Program-made: the position numbers and the translations under genes
Assembly (NCBI GenBank): GCA_022071945.1
Contig: JAJVIN010000013.1
Location: 1-64,000 of the forward strand
Length of the DNA: 64,000 nucleotides
Direction: 5' to 3'
From: Thermoanaerobaculia bacterium
GTDB lineage: Bacteria; Acidobacteriota; Thermoanaerobaculia; UBA5066
Part shown: piece after piece, positions 44,056-52,119 of the stretch
Numbering within the stretch: the first letter of the stretch is position 1
How the letters are laid out: each line of letters begins with the position of its first letter
The notes under the pieces: model-generated
What the model saw: only the letters and a program-made list of their open reading frames with translations
The model's database searches: none
Told to the model about the DNA's origin: nothing

Positions 44056-45258
44056 ATGACTCAGAAACCATGGGAGACCAGCGCTCTCCCCGCGCCGGGG
44101 CGACGCCGTCCCGGCCGATTGGAGGAGAGAGCGCGGTGCCTTTCCTTCGTTTCTCTCCTGCTCCTGACGGCGATCACGTCTGTATCCGAGGCGGCGTCTC
44201 GCTTCCGTCCCCTGGACCCGAAGGAGCCGATCCGCTTCCCAAAAGACCACGGCGCTCACGATGACGCCAGGATCGAGTGGTGGTACGTCACGGGGCATCT
44301 CTCCTCCCCCTCGGGAGACCAGTTCGGGTATCAACTGACGTTCTTCCGGGCCGGCCTTCTGGATGAACCCGCTGGGTCCCGGTCCTCCCGCTGGGCCGCC
44401 CGCGACCTTCACCTCGCCCATTTCGCGCGGACCGATCTTGCGAAGAAGGAGTTCCGCTACGCGGAGAGAAGTCAGCGGAGCGGACCGGAAGCGGCTTTCG
44501 CCCGAGGGGAGACGCTCGACGTGGCCAATGGCGCCTGGAGGCTCCTCGAGCTGGGAGGCCGCTTCGTCCTCCTGGCCCGAGATGGGGCCGATGAGCTCTC
44601 CCTTCTCCTCGAGCCCGAGAAGCCGCCGGTCTTGCACGGCGAGAAGGGGTTGTCGCGAAAGGGTCCCGAGCCCGATGCCGTGAGCAAGTACGTGAGCTTC
44701 ACGCGCATGCGGACGACCGGCTGGCTGCGGACAGCCCGGGGCGTGTTCGCGGTCACCGGGAGCTCGTGGATGGACCACGAGTGGGGCTCTGGATCGATCG
44801 GGCGCGAGAGCGCCGGCTGGGACTGGTTCTCGATCCAGCTCGATGACGGACGAGAGGTCATGCTCTACCAGATCCGCGGGAAGGAGGGCGCTCCGACGAG
44901 ATTCACGTCGGGGACCCTCGTGGAAAAGGACGGCCGGACGCAGCCTCTTTTGGCGGACGATTTCACCGTGACCGTGCTCGACAGGTGGAAGAGCGAAAAG
45001 AGCGGTGCCATCTACCCGTCGAAGTGGCGCGTCGAGGTTCCGGGCGCCGGGCTCGAGATGGTGGTGACGCCCGTCCTGCCGGATCAGGAGCTGATCACGA
45101 ACCGGTCGACCTTCGTGACCTACTGGGAAGGCGCCTGCGAGGTGAAGTCCTCCGGGCAGAGGGCCGTTGTCCTGGGAAAGGCCTATGTCGAGATGACGGG
45201 GTATGCGGGAAAGGGAGCGCTCGGGATCCTCAGCGGCGCGGGAGGGGAGAAGAAATGA
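44056..45258 (+). CDS. CrtC/AttH-like secreted lipocalin-type protein
   Basis: ATG 44056 follows the permease stop by one base, with GAGAGGA five bases upstream; 400 residues. A signal-anchor-like segment (about residues 27-47) comes first. The rest is the two-domain beta-sandwich of the hydroxyneurosporene synthase/AttH family: IEWWYVTGHLSSPSG, SSWMDHEWGSG and the C-terminal YVEMTGYAGKGALG. Many members in such operons are not carotenoid enzymes. Here no carotenoid genes are nearby, so a lipid-binding role linked to the ABC pair is more likely. Product assignment beyond family is open. Confidence 0.86.
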   Translation: MTQKPWETSALPAPGRRRPGRLEERARCLSFVSLLLLTAITSVSEAASRFRPLDPKEPIRFPKDHGAHDDARIEWWYVTGHLSSPSGDQFGYQLTFFRAGLLDEPAGSRSSRWAARDLHLAHFARTDLAKKEFRYAERSQRSGPEAAFARGETLDVANGAWRLLELGGRFVLLARDGADELSLLLEPEKPPVLHGEKGLSRKGPEPDAVSKYVSFTRMRTTGWLRTARGVFAVTGSSWMDHEWGSGSIGRESAGWDWFSIQLDDGREVMLYQIRGKEGAPTRFTSGTLVEKDGRTQPLLADDFTVTVLDRWKSEKSGAIYPSKWRVEVPGAGLEMVVTPVLPDQELITNRSTFVTYWEGACEVKSSGQRAVVLGKAYVEMTGYAGKGALGILSGAGGEKK

Positions 45259-45283
45259 GGGAGATCGTCGAGCCGCCGCCTCC

Positions 45284-46798
45284 TCATCGAGCGCTCGCGC
45301 CTGCCAGGCGGCTCCTCTTCCTGCTGTAGGCGAAGTAGATGACGAGGCCGAGGGCGAGCCAGATGAAGAAGCGTTCCCACGTGTGGATGGGAAGGCCCGC
45401 CATGAGGAAGACGCACATGCCGATACCCAGGAGCGGGACGACGGGCACGAAGGGCACCCGGAAGCCGCGCGGCCGGTCCGGCTCGAGGTAACGGGAGACG
45501 AGGATTCCGGAACAGACGAGGACGAAGGCGAAGAGCGTCCCGATGTTCGTCAGCTCGATGACGACGTCGATGTTGGCGACGGCCGAGATGACGCCGACGA
45601 AGAGCCCGGTGAGGATCGTCGTTCTGTGGGGCGTCCGGTACCGCGGGTGGATCGCGGAGAACCAGGGGCCGAGGAGGCCGTCTCGGGACATGGACATCAA
45701 GATGCGGGGCTGACCGAGCTGGAAGACGAGGAGGACGGACGTCATAGCGATGACGGCTCCGAAGGAGAGGAGTCCGGCCGCCCAGTCTTGCTTGACGAAC
45801 GAGAGCGCCTCGGCGAGCGGGTCGGCGACTCCCGCCAGCTTCCCGTACGGGATCATTCCGGTCAGGACGAGACCGGCCGCCATGTAGAGCACGGTGCAGA
45901 CGAGAAGCGAACCCAGAATTCCTCTCGGCATGTCGCGGCCGGGGTTCTCGCACTCCTCGGCGACGGTCGAGACGGCATCGAAGCCGATGTAGGCGAAGAA
46001 GATGAGCGAGGCCCCCGTCCAGACACCCTTGAGTCCGCCCGGGAAGAAGGGCTGCCAGTGGGCGGGCTTGACGAAGGCGGCGCCGACCGCGATGAAGAAG
46101 AGGAGCGTCACGACCTTCAGGATCACCATGGCGTCGTTTGTGCGGGCGGACTCCTTGATGCCGATGACGAGAAGCCAGGTCACGACGGCGGTGATCAGAA
46201 ACGCCAGGAGGTTGAACACGACGGGGAGTCCGAGAACGACCGGGTGATGCAGGTAGGCCTGATACGCGACCTGAGCCTCGGGGGAGAGGGTCGCCCCCCC
46301 CTCGGCCACGGTCTTGGCCGCCAGGAGCGCCGAGCGGTAGTCGGTCGCCATCCAGGCCGGGATATCGACCCCGAATCCGAGGAGCAGCTGGCGGAAGTAG
46401 GCGGCCCAGGAAATCGCGACGGCGATGTTGCCGACCGCATACTCGAGGATGAGGTCCCAGCCGATGATCTAGGCCGGCAGCTCCCCGAGAGTCGCGTACG
46501 TGTAGGTGTAGGCGGAACCAGCGACGGGCACCATGCTGGCGAACTCCGCATAACAGAGAGCGCAGAAGCCGCAGGCGATTCCGGTGATCAGGATGGAAAC
46601 GACGACCCCTGGGCCGGCGGGCGCGCCGCTGGCGCCCGACGTGGCGCTGCCGAGAGTCGCGAAGATCCCGGCTCCGATGATGGCCCCGATCCCGAGGGCG
46701 ACGAGGTCGTAGACGGTCAGGGTCTTCTTGAGGGAATGCTCCTCGCTTGCGCCCTCGGCGAGGACCTCTTGAATGGACTTGCGGCGGAAGAGACTCAT
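45284..46798 (-). pseudogene. CAT-type amino-acid/polyamine permease, interrupted by in-frame TAG at codon 110
   Basis: The two halves share one reading frame over 505 codons, giving a protein of APC/CAT type if the TAG (46469-46471) is ignored. The start has GAIIGAGIFATLG near residue 40, and the region before and after the stop reads ...YATLGELPA-stop-IIGWDLILEYAVG, where tryptophan (TGG) is expected in the family. The change from TGG to TAG is a single base. 12-14 hydrophobic helices remain intact on both sides. No other frameshift or deletion is visible, so it may be a recent point inactivation, a suppressed amber codon or a sequence error. The gene lies nine bases downstream of the HAD gene. 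Confidence 0.85.
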
Positions 46799-46806
46799 GG
46801 CTGGCC

Positions 46807-47511
46807 TCAGGCTGACGCGGTCAGTCTCGCCGGGATCTCGGAAAGAGAGGTGATCGAATCGGGAAGGTCGCCGTTGACCTCGTGGCGGTCGAGAAGGAAC
46901 GCGGCCAGGCCAGCCAGCCGGGCTCCTTCGTAGTCCTCCTCCAGGGAGTCCCCCACGTGGAGCGCCTCCTCTGGCGCCACCGCGGCCCGGGTGAGAGCGG
47001 CCTCGAAGATCTTCGGCGAGGGCTTGGAGGAGCCGATCAGGGACGACACGACGACGTGGTCGAAATGCCGCGAGAGGTCGAGGCGGGCGAGAAGAGCGGG
47101 GAGGTTCGAGTCCCAGTTGCTGACGACGAGGAGCATGTAGCCCCGGGCCCGGAGCGTCTCCAGCACCTCCGGGACCTCCGGGAAGACCGACCAGTGCTGC
47201 GGTTTCTGAAAGTGCGAAACGAGGCCGTCGAACATTTCGTCCGGCATCTCCCCTCCGCCGAGTCGGGAGAAGGCCGAAGAGACGAACCAGCGCCAGAACT
47301 CCTTTTCACCCCCGAAGCCGTTCCAGGTGTCCTGCCCTTGCCGCCGCCTGTTGCGGACGTCTCTCCAGGTCTCCCGCAGGGCCGAACGGACGGCGGCCGG
47401 AGTGGCGGAGACCCCATGGGAGGCAAAGGCGGCTGCGTAGACCTCTTCCACGGGAGGGTCGCAGGACAAAAGGGTGTTGCCGGCGTCGAAGAAGATGGCC
47501 TTGATCGGCAT
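46807..47511 (-). CDS. HAD-superfamily (HDHD3/REG-2-like) phosphatase
   Basis: 234 residues from ATG 47511. Motif I is FFDAGNTLLS (Asp nucleophile replaced in the second position by Gly, giving DAGNT, as in HDHD3/REG-2-like members), motif II is VVSNWDSN, the lysine is in SKPSPKIFEAAL and motif III VGDSLEEDYEGARLAG holds the last Asp pair. The DxDxT-like second acid is missing, so phosphatase activity is likely but substrate and mechanism are uncertain. It lies between the SDR and the permease, all on one strand with gaps of 4 and 8 bases, so this may be one unit. Confidence 0.85.
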   Translation of the reverse strand: MPIKAIFFDAGNTLLSCDPPVEEVYAAAFASHGVSATPAAVRSALRETWRDVRNRRRQGQDTWNGFGGEKEFWRWFVSSAFSRLGGGEMPDEMFDGLVSHFQKPQHWSVFPEVPEVLETLRARGYMLLVVSNWDSNLPALLARLDLSRHFDHVVVSSLIGSSKPSPKIFEAALTRAAVAPEEALHVGDSLEEDYEGARLAGLAAFLLDRHEVNGDLPDSITSLSEIPARLTASA

Positions 47512-47515
47512 GGGC

Positions 47516-48307
47516 TCAGGGCATGACTTGGCCGCCGTCGATGACGATGGCTTGGCCGGTGAGGTTCCGCGCCTCATCGGAGGCGATGTAGGCAACGAGG
47601 GCGGCCACCTCCCTCGGATCCAGGACGGCCCCGAGCGGCGCCATGTTCCCGGCCTGGGAGAAGGCCTCGTCCTCCGAGACCCCGGTGGCCGCCGCCATAC
47701 GGCGGATGCCGGTCCGGGCGAGGTCTGTATCGACCCATCCCGGACACACCGAGTTGACCGTGATCTTGCGCGGTGCCAGTTCGAGGGCCAGGGATCGTGT
47801 GAGGCCGATGAGAGCGTGCTTGCTCGCCGAATAGGCGCTTTGCGAGGCGACGCCGAAGCGGCCGACGACGGACGAGATGTTGATGATCCGGCCGGAATCG
47901 GGCAGGAAGGGGAGGACGGCCCGGCAGGTGCGCCAGACTCCGGTGAGGTTGACCTCGATGATCTGGTGCCAGACGTCGTCGGAGCTGGGGTCTCCATCGA
48001 GGGGAGTCAGGCCGCCGATTCCGGCGTTGTTGACGAGGATGTCGATTCTGCGCTGGGGCCGGGCGGCGCGTTCCACCGCGGTCGCCACGGATGCGGGATC
48101 CGTGACGTCGAGAACGACGACCGTCGCGTGCCCCCCGGCTGCCTCGATCTCGGCGCGGACTCCATCGGCGTCTGCTTCCCTGCGAACGGCGCAGACGACG
48201 TGGGCTCCGTCTGCCGCCAGCCGCGATGCGATCGCCCGTCCGATTCCACGGGCGGCCCCGGTGACGAGGGCTTTGCTTCCCGAGAGCCTTGTGGGGGAGG
48301 TCGGCAT
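47516..48307 (-). CDS. Short-chain dehydrogenase/reductase (SDR)
   Basis: 263 residues with the classical SDR motif set: TGAARGIGRAIA (TGxxxGxG), NNAGIGG, catalytic Ser in NISSVVG, YSASKHALIG (YxxxK) and CPGWVDTDLA. An NAD(P) choice is suggested by the basic VRREAD after the second strand, pointing to NADPH. It may be a 3-hydroxyacyl or sugar/alcohol dehydrogenase, and context gives no clear hint. The gene is divergent from the VOC gene; the 270-base gap between them carries the promoter at 48379. Confidence 0.9.
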   Translation of the reverse strand: MPTSPTRLSGSKALVTGAARGIGRAIASRLAADGAHVVCAVRREADADGVRAEIEAAGGHATVVVLDVTDPASVATAVERAARPQRRIDILVNNAGIGGLTPLDGDPSSDDVWHQIIEVNLTGVWRTCRAVLPFLPDSGRIINISSVVGRFGVASQSAYSASKHALIGLTRSLALELAPRKITVNSVCPGWVDTDLARTGIRRMAAATGVSEDEAFSQAGNMAPLGAVLDPREVAALVAYIASDEARNLTGQAIVIDGGQVMP

Positions 48308-48378
48308 GAAGCCTCCGGTTCGAGGATTGGTGATGTAAAGGGCGGCGGTGCCGCCGGATCATCAAAGACGGAAAGTCG

Positions 48379-48407
48379 TTGAAAAGTCAACAGTTTTCTG
48401 GTAGCAT
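48379..48407 (+). promoter_or_regulatory. Candidate sigma70 promoter for the VOC gene
   Basis: TTGAAA (48379-48384), a 17-base spacer and TAGCAT (48402-48407) lie in the most AT-rich part of the gap. The ATG used at 48578 follows by about 165 bases, so a long leader would be present; there is no clear structure in it. The local GTTGA-AAAG-TCAAC inverted repeat overlaps the -35. Confidence 0.5.
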
Positions 48408-48577
48408 TCGTTTTCTAGTTTTTGGTTTGGCGTTCGCCAGGGGCGCCCTTGGTGCGCTCGGGAAGAGTTCTTTTTCAGACCACGAAGGCCCCCTGCCGGT
48501 CCGCTTCGCCGCGGCCCCGGCGGCCCCGGTTTCGGGTGCGTTTTGGGAAGACCGGCGGACGGGCCGTGGAGGATCGG

Positions 48578-49489
48578 ATGTTTCAGGCCATGCGGCGGGT
48601 TCAGATCGCCGCCAGCGACTTTTCGCGTTCTCGCCGGTTTTATGGCGAGACTCTCGGTCTCCCCGAGACTGGCGGTTTCGAGAAGGACTGGGTGGAGTTC
48701 TCTCTCGGCCCTGTCCGGCTGAAGGTCGTCCCGATGCGGCCCGGAGAAGTGGCATCCCGGAATCACGTGGCGATCGTTCTTTCCACGATGACGCTCGACA
48801 GGACCCTCTCGAGCCTGAAAGAGAGGGGAGTGACCGTCGCGCGGGCACCGGTCGAGGAGTTCACCGGCCGTTCGGCCGAGATTCTCGACCCGGACGGCTA
48901 CAGGGTCATCGTCTTCCAGCCCTCCGAGCTGCATCCCGACGAGGAGTGGGTCCCGATGTCTCGGGTGGAAGACCTCGTTCGCGAGCGGCTCGAGTCCGAG
49001 CGGTCGGCTCCTTCCCGGCGCAAGAGCGCGGTGTCTTCCGCGAAGGCGAAAGAGGCTGAGAAGAGGGAGAAGGAGCGCGAGCGGCTGAGGATTCAGAAGG
49101 AGCGGGAAGCCGAGAGGAAGAAGCGCGAGCGGGAACGGGCGCGGGCCCTCCTGGCGAAAGAGGCCGAGAAGAAGGCGAAGGAGCGCGAGCGGCTGAGGGT
49201 CCAGAAGGAGCGCGAGGCGGCTCGCGTAAAGGCCGAACGCGAGCGGGAACGGGCGCGCCTGGCCAAGGAAAAGGAACGGCAAGCCAAGGAGCGCGAGCGG
49301 CAGAAGGCCCTCAAGGAGAAGGAGGCGGCAAGAAAGAAGGCGGAGGCGCTGAAGAAAGCCGCCGTGTTGAAGAAGGCCGCCGCGAAGGAAAAGGCCAAGA
49401 AGAAGGCCCAGCCCAAGCCGAAAGCGAAGCCCGCCAGACCCAACGAAGCCCAGAGCTCGCCCCCTTCCGGGGAATCCGGGAACAACTGA
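48578..49489 (+). CDS. VOC (glyoxalase-like) domain fused to long charged helical tail
   Basis: ATG 48578 with GGAGG five bases upstream gives 303 residues; upstream frames lack such a site. Residues 1-120 form a single VOC fold (RVQIAASDFSRSRRFYGETLGLPETG, NHVAIVL, LDPDGYRVIVFQP). The remaining 150 residues are an Arg/Lys/Glu/Ala repeat-like sequence (blocks of ERERLR, QKEREA, ARLAKEKER) ending in a Lys/Pro/Ala tail. The pattern fits a single alpha helix or coiled coil of over 100 residues. Metal ligands H/E/H of glyoxalase are only partly seen (H54, E119 region). Function unknown; tail suggests tethering, RNA or nucleoid contact. Confidence 0.82.
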   Translation: MFQAMRRVQIAASDFSRSRRFYGETLGLPETGGFEKDWVEFSLGPVRLKVVPMRPGEVASRNHVAIVLSTMTLDRTLSSLKERGVTVARAPVEEFTGRSAEILDPDGYRVIVFQPSELHPDEEWVPMSRVEDLVRERLESERSAPSRRKSAVSSAKAKEAEKREKERERLRIQKEREAERKKRERERARALLAKEAEKKAKERERLRVQKEREAARVKAERERERARLAKEKERQAKERERQKALKEKEAARKKAEALKKAAVLKKAAAKEKAKKKAQPKPKAKPARPNEAQSSPPSGESGNN

Positions 49490-49630
49490 ACGGCCGGGTC
49501 GTCGGGCGCTTCGGGGCAGCCGGGGGTGGCCGCTCGTCGCGGAGCGTGCTCGGGCCGGAGGGGCCGGGTCCCGTCAGGAGAGAGCCAGCCGCGCGAGCCG
49601 GCGCGCCGTGACTCCTGCTAACCTCTTCTC

Positions 49631-50818
49631 ATGACGACCAGCCTGATCGACTATTGCCGGTCCGAAGTCGAGGCGCTTCACGCCTCCCGGACCTTCAAGC
49701 TGGAGCGTGTGCTCGAGGGACCCACCGGCGCCCGCGTGAGAGTGGACGGCCGGGACATCCTGATGCTCACGTCCAACAACTACCTCGGTTTCGCCAACCA
49801 CCCGCGCGTCGTCGCGGCCGCCAAGAAGGCGCTCGACCGCTGGGGGAACGGGCTCGGCTCCGTCCGCTTCATCTGCGGGACACAGGAGCTCCACAAGGAG
49901 CTCGAGGCCGCGATCTCGAAGTTCTTCGAGACCGAGGACACGATCCTCTACATGTCCTGCTGGAACGCGAACGAGGGGCTCTTCCAGCCTCTTCTGCAGG
50001 AGGAAGATGCCCTCCTGACCGATGGTTTGAATCACGCGTCGATCATCGACGGGGTCAGGCTCTGCAAGGCGAAGCGCTTCATCACGCCTCACAACGACCT
50101 GGCGGCGATCGAGAAAGCCCTGAAAGAGGCGCAGGCCTGCCGGCGGCGGCTGATGATCAGCGACGGGGTCTTCTCGATGGAGGGCGAGGTCGCCCCGCTC
50201 CCGGAGCTCGTCGACCTCTGCGCCCGCCACGACACGACCCTCGTCGTCGACGACTCCCATGCCACGGGAGTTCTCGGCGCAACCGGCCGCGGTTCGGCCG
50301 AGGAGACAGGTGTCTGGGGCAAGATCCCGATCTTCACGAGCACGCTGGGCAAGGCCATGGGTTCGGCGGCGGGCGGGTTCACGACGGGCCCGAAGCCCGT
50401 CATCGACCTCCTGCGGCAGAGGTCGCGGACGAGCCTCTTTTCCAACGCGCTCCCCCCCGCCGTCGCGGCCTCCTCGCTGGAGGCATTCCGGATGCTCCTG
50501 GAGGACCCGGCGCCGGTGCAGAAGCTCCGTCACAACACGCTCCTCTTCCGCCGGTTGATGACGGAGGCGGGGTTCAATATCTTGCCGGGGGTCCACCCCG
50601 TCGTCCCGGTGATCGTTGGCGACACGGCGAAGGCGCTAGCGATGTCGGCTGCCCTGTTCGAGAAGGGGGTCTACGTCTCCGGGTTCGGCTTCCCGGTGGT
50701 TCCGCAGGGACACGCCCGCCTGAGGTGTCAGATCTCGGCGGTCCACAGCGACGAGGACCTGCACGGGGCCGTCGACGCCTTCATCGCCGTGGGCAAGGAG
50801 TTCGAGGTCCTCGGCTGA
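49631..50818 (+). CDS. kbl: Glycine C-acetyltransferase (2-amino-3-ketobutyrate CoA ligase)-type enzyme
   Basis: 395 residues, ATG 49631. The PLP-type alpha-oxoamine synthase pattern is clear: SNNYLGFANHPRV, GSVRFICGTQELHKELE, DGVFSMEG, DDSHATGVLG and the PLP lysine in TSTLGKAMGSAAGG; C-terminus GFGFPVVPQGHARLRCQISAVHS. These motifs favour Kbl over BioF or serine palmitoyltransferase, and the length is typical. It would cleave 2-amino-3-ketobutyrate from threonine to glycine and acetyl-CoA. The usual partner threonine dehydrogenase (tdh) is not next to it. Confidence 0.87.
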   Translation: MTTSLIDYCRSEVEALHASRTFKLERVLEGPTGARVRVDGRDILMLTSNNYLGFANHPRVVAAAKKALDRWGNGLGSVRFICGTQELHKELEAAISKFFETEDTILYMSCWNANEGLFQPLLQEEDALLTDGLNHASIIDGVRLCKAKRFITPHNDLAAIEKALKEAQACRRRLMISDGVFSMEGEVAPLPELVDLCARHDTTLVVDDSHATGVLGATGRGSAEETGVWGKIPIFTSTLGKAMGSAAGGFTTGPKPVIDLLRQRSRTSLFSNALPPAVAASSLEAFRMLLEDPAPVQKLRHNTLLFRRLMTEAGFNILPGVHPVVPVIVGDTAKALAMSAALFEKGVYVSGFGFPVVPQGHARLRCQISAVHSDEDLHGAVDAFIAVGKEFEVLG

Positions 50819-50886
50819 GAGGTCGGGGGCGGTTTCACGTGTTCCCGGCTCCCGGGGGGGAGAAGGGTTAAGGAAGCGGCAGGGCC

Positions 50887-52116
50887 GTGCCTTTCGGACT
50901 CTCGACCCATGTTCTTCCGGCGTTCCTGGTCTTCTTGGGAACGTACGTCGTCCTGGCGATCGGAGGGTTCCCGGGCCTGAGGATCGACCGCCCGGGCGCG
51001 GCCATCATCGGGGCGATCCTGATGGTGGAGCTCGGCGTCGTGTCGCTCGACGCCGCGTATCAAGCGATCGACTACCGGACCATCATCTTGCTGTTCGGGA
51101 TGATGGTCTTGATCGCCCACCTCCGGATGGCCCGTTTCTTCCGGAGCCTGGTCCGTTGGGTGATCAGCAAGATCCACCATCCCGGCGTCCTGCTCGCGGC
51201 GATCGTCTACGTCAGCGGAATCCTGTCAGCGCTCTTTGTCAACGACACCATATGCCTCCTGCTGACGCCCGTTCTCATCGAGATGGCCCGCCGGAGGTCT
51301 CACGACCCGCTCCCCTACCTTCTGGCGCTCGCCACCGCGTCGAACATCGGTTCCGTCGCCACGATCACGGGGAACCCGCAGAACATGCTGATCGGGAGCC
51401 TGTCGCGGATCAGCTACCTCGACTTTCTCTCTCATCTCGGTCCGGTTGCCTTCGTGGGGCTGACGATCGACGCCGCTCTGATCTGGTTTCTCTTTCGCAA
51501 GGAGCTCCACCCCGGGCCCTCGGACCTCGCGGAGCCCGTGCCGCGCTCGGTGCACCGGATGATGATGGTGAAGGGATTGACGGTGGCCCTTCTCGTTCTG
51601 GGCGGGTTTCTCATGGGGCTCGAGCCCGCCCTCGTTTCGGCGGCGGGGGCCGCGGCCTTGCTCGTGACCCGCACCGTCAACCCGGAGAAGGTCTGGCGTG
51701 AGATCGACTGGGATCTCCTGATGCTCTTCGCGGGGCTCTTCATCGTCACCGCGGGCGTCGAGGCCTCGGGGCTGAACACCTGGTTCTTTGAGCTCCTCAG
51801 GCCGCTGGGGATCGAGACGGTCTGGGGGATGAGCGCGACTTCGGCCTTGCTCTCGAACCTGATCAGCAACGTTCCGGCCGTGATGCTCTTCGCCAAGACG
51901 GTGCCGCACATGCCGGATCCGAAATCGAGCTGGCTCGCCCTGGCGATGTCCTCGACGCTCGCGGGGAATCTGACGCTTCTCGGGTCGATCGCGAACCTCA
52001 TCGTCCTCGAGGGAGCGCGCCGGCGCGGGTTTTTCATCACCTTCGCCCAGTACCTGAAGGTGGGCTTGCCGGTCACGCTCCTGACGATGGCCTTCGGGAT
52101 CCTGTGGCTGTCGTAG
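50887..52116 (+). CDS. ArsB/NhaD/CitM-type anion or sodium transporter
   Basis: 409 residues from GTG 50887, about 68 bases after kbl. About 11 helices are seen. The ion-transporter superfamily signature is FVNDTICLLLTPVLIEMARR and NIGSVATITGNPQNMLIG, with a second repeat LISNVPAVMLFAKTV and ATLAGNLTLLGSIANLIV-like end (seen as TLAGNLTLLGSIANLIVLE). The N-D-T and GNP-N motifs are typical of ArsB/NhaD/YbiR relatives. Substrate (arsenite, sodium/proton, dicarboxylate) is not clear from sequence, and no arsenic genes accompany it. Confidence 0.83.
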   Translation: MPFGLSTHVLPAFLVFLGTYVVLAIGGFPGLRIDRPGAAIIGAILMVELGVVSLDAAYQAIDYRTIILLFGMMVLIAHLRMARFFRSLVRWVISKIHHPGVLLAAIVYVSGILSALFVNDTICLLLTPVLIEMARRRSHDPLPYLLALATASNIGSVATITGNPQNMLIGSLSRISYLDFLSHLGPVAFVGLTIDAALIWFLFRKELHPGPSDLAEPVPRSVHRMMMVKGLTVALLVLGGFLMGLEPALVSAAGAAALLVTRTVNPEKVWREIDWDLLMLFAGLFIVTAGVEASGLNTWFFELLRPLGIETVWGMSATSALLSNLISNVPAVMLFAKTVPHMPDPKSSWLALAMSSTLAGNLTLLGSIANLIVLEGARRRGFFITFAQYLKVGLPVTLLTMAFGILWLS

Positions 52117-52119
52117 CCC

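Noticed and set aside
46469-46471. TAG read as pyrrolysine
   Set aside because: The family has Trp at this place and no pylTSBCD genes are visible; a point change or error is simpler.
45203-46933. Long plus-strand frame antisense to the permease
   Set aside because: Highly charged, Asp/Glu/Arg-rich translation without family patterns, mirroring the GC-rich permease gene; ordinary GC-rich shadow.
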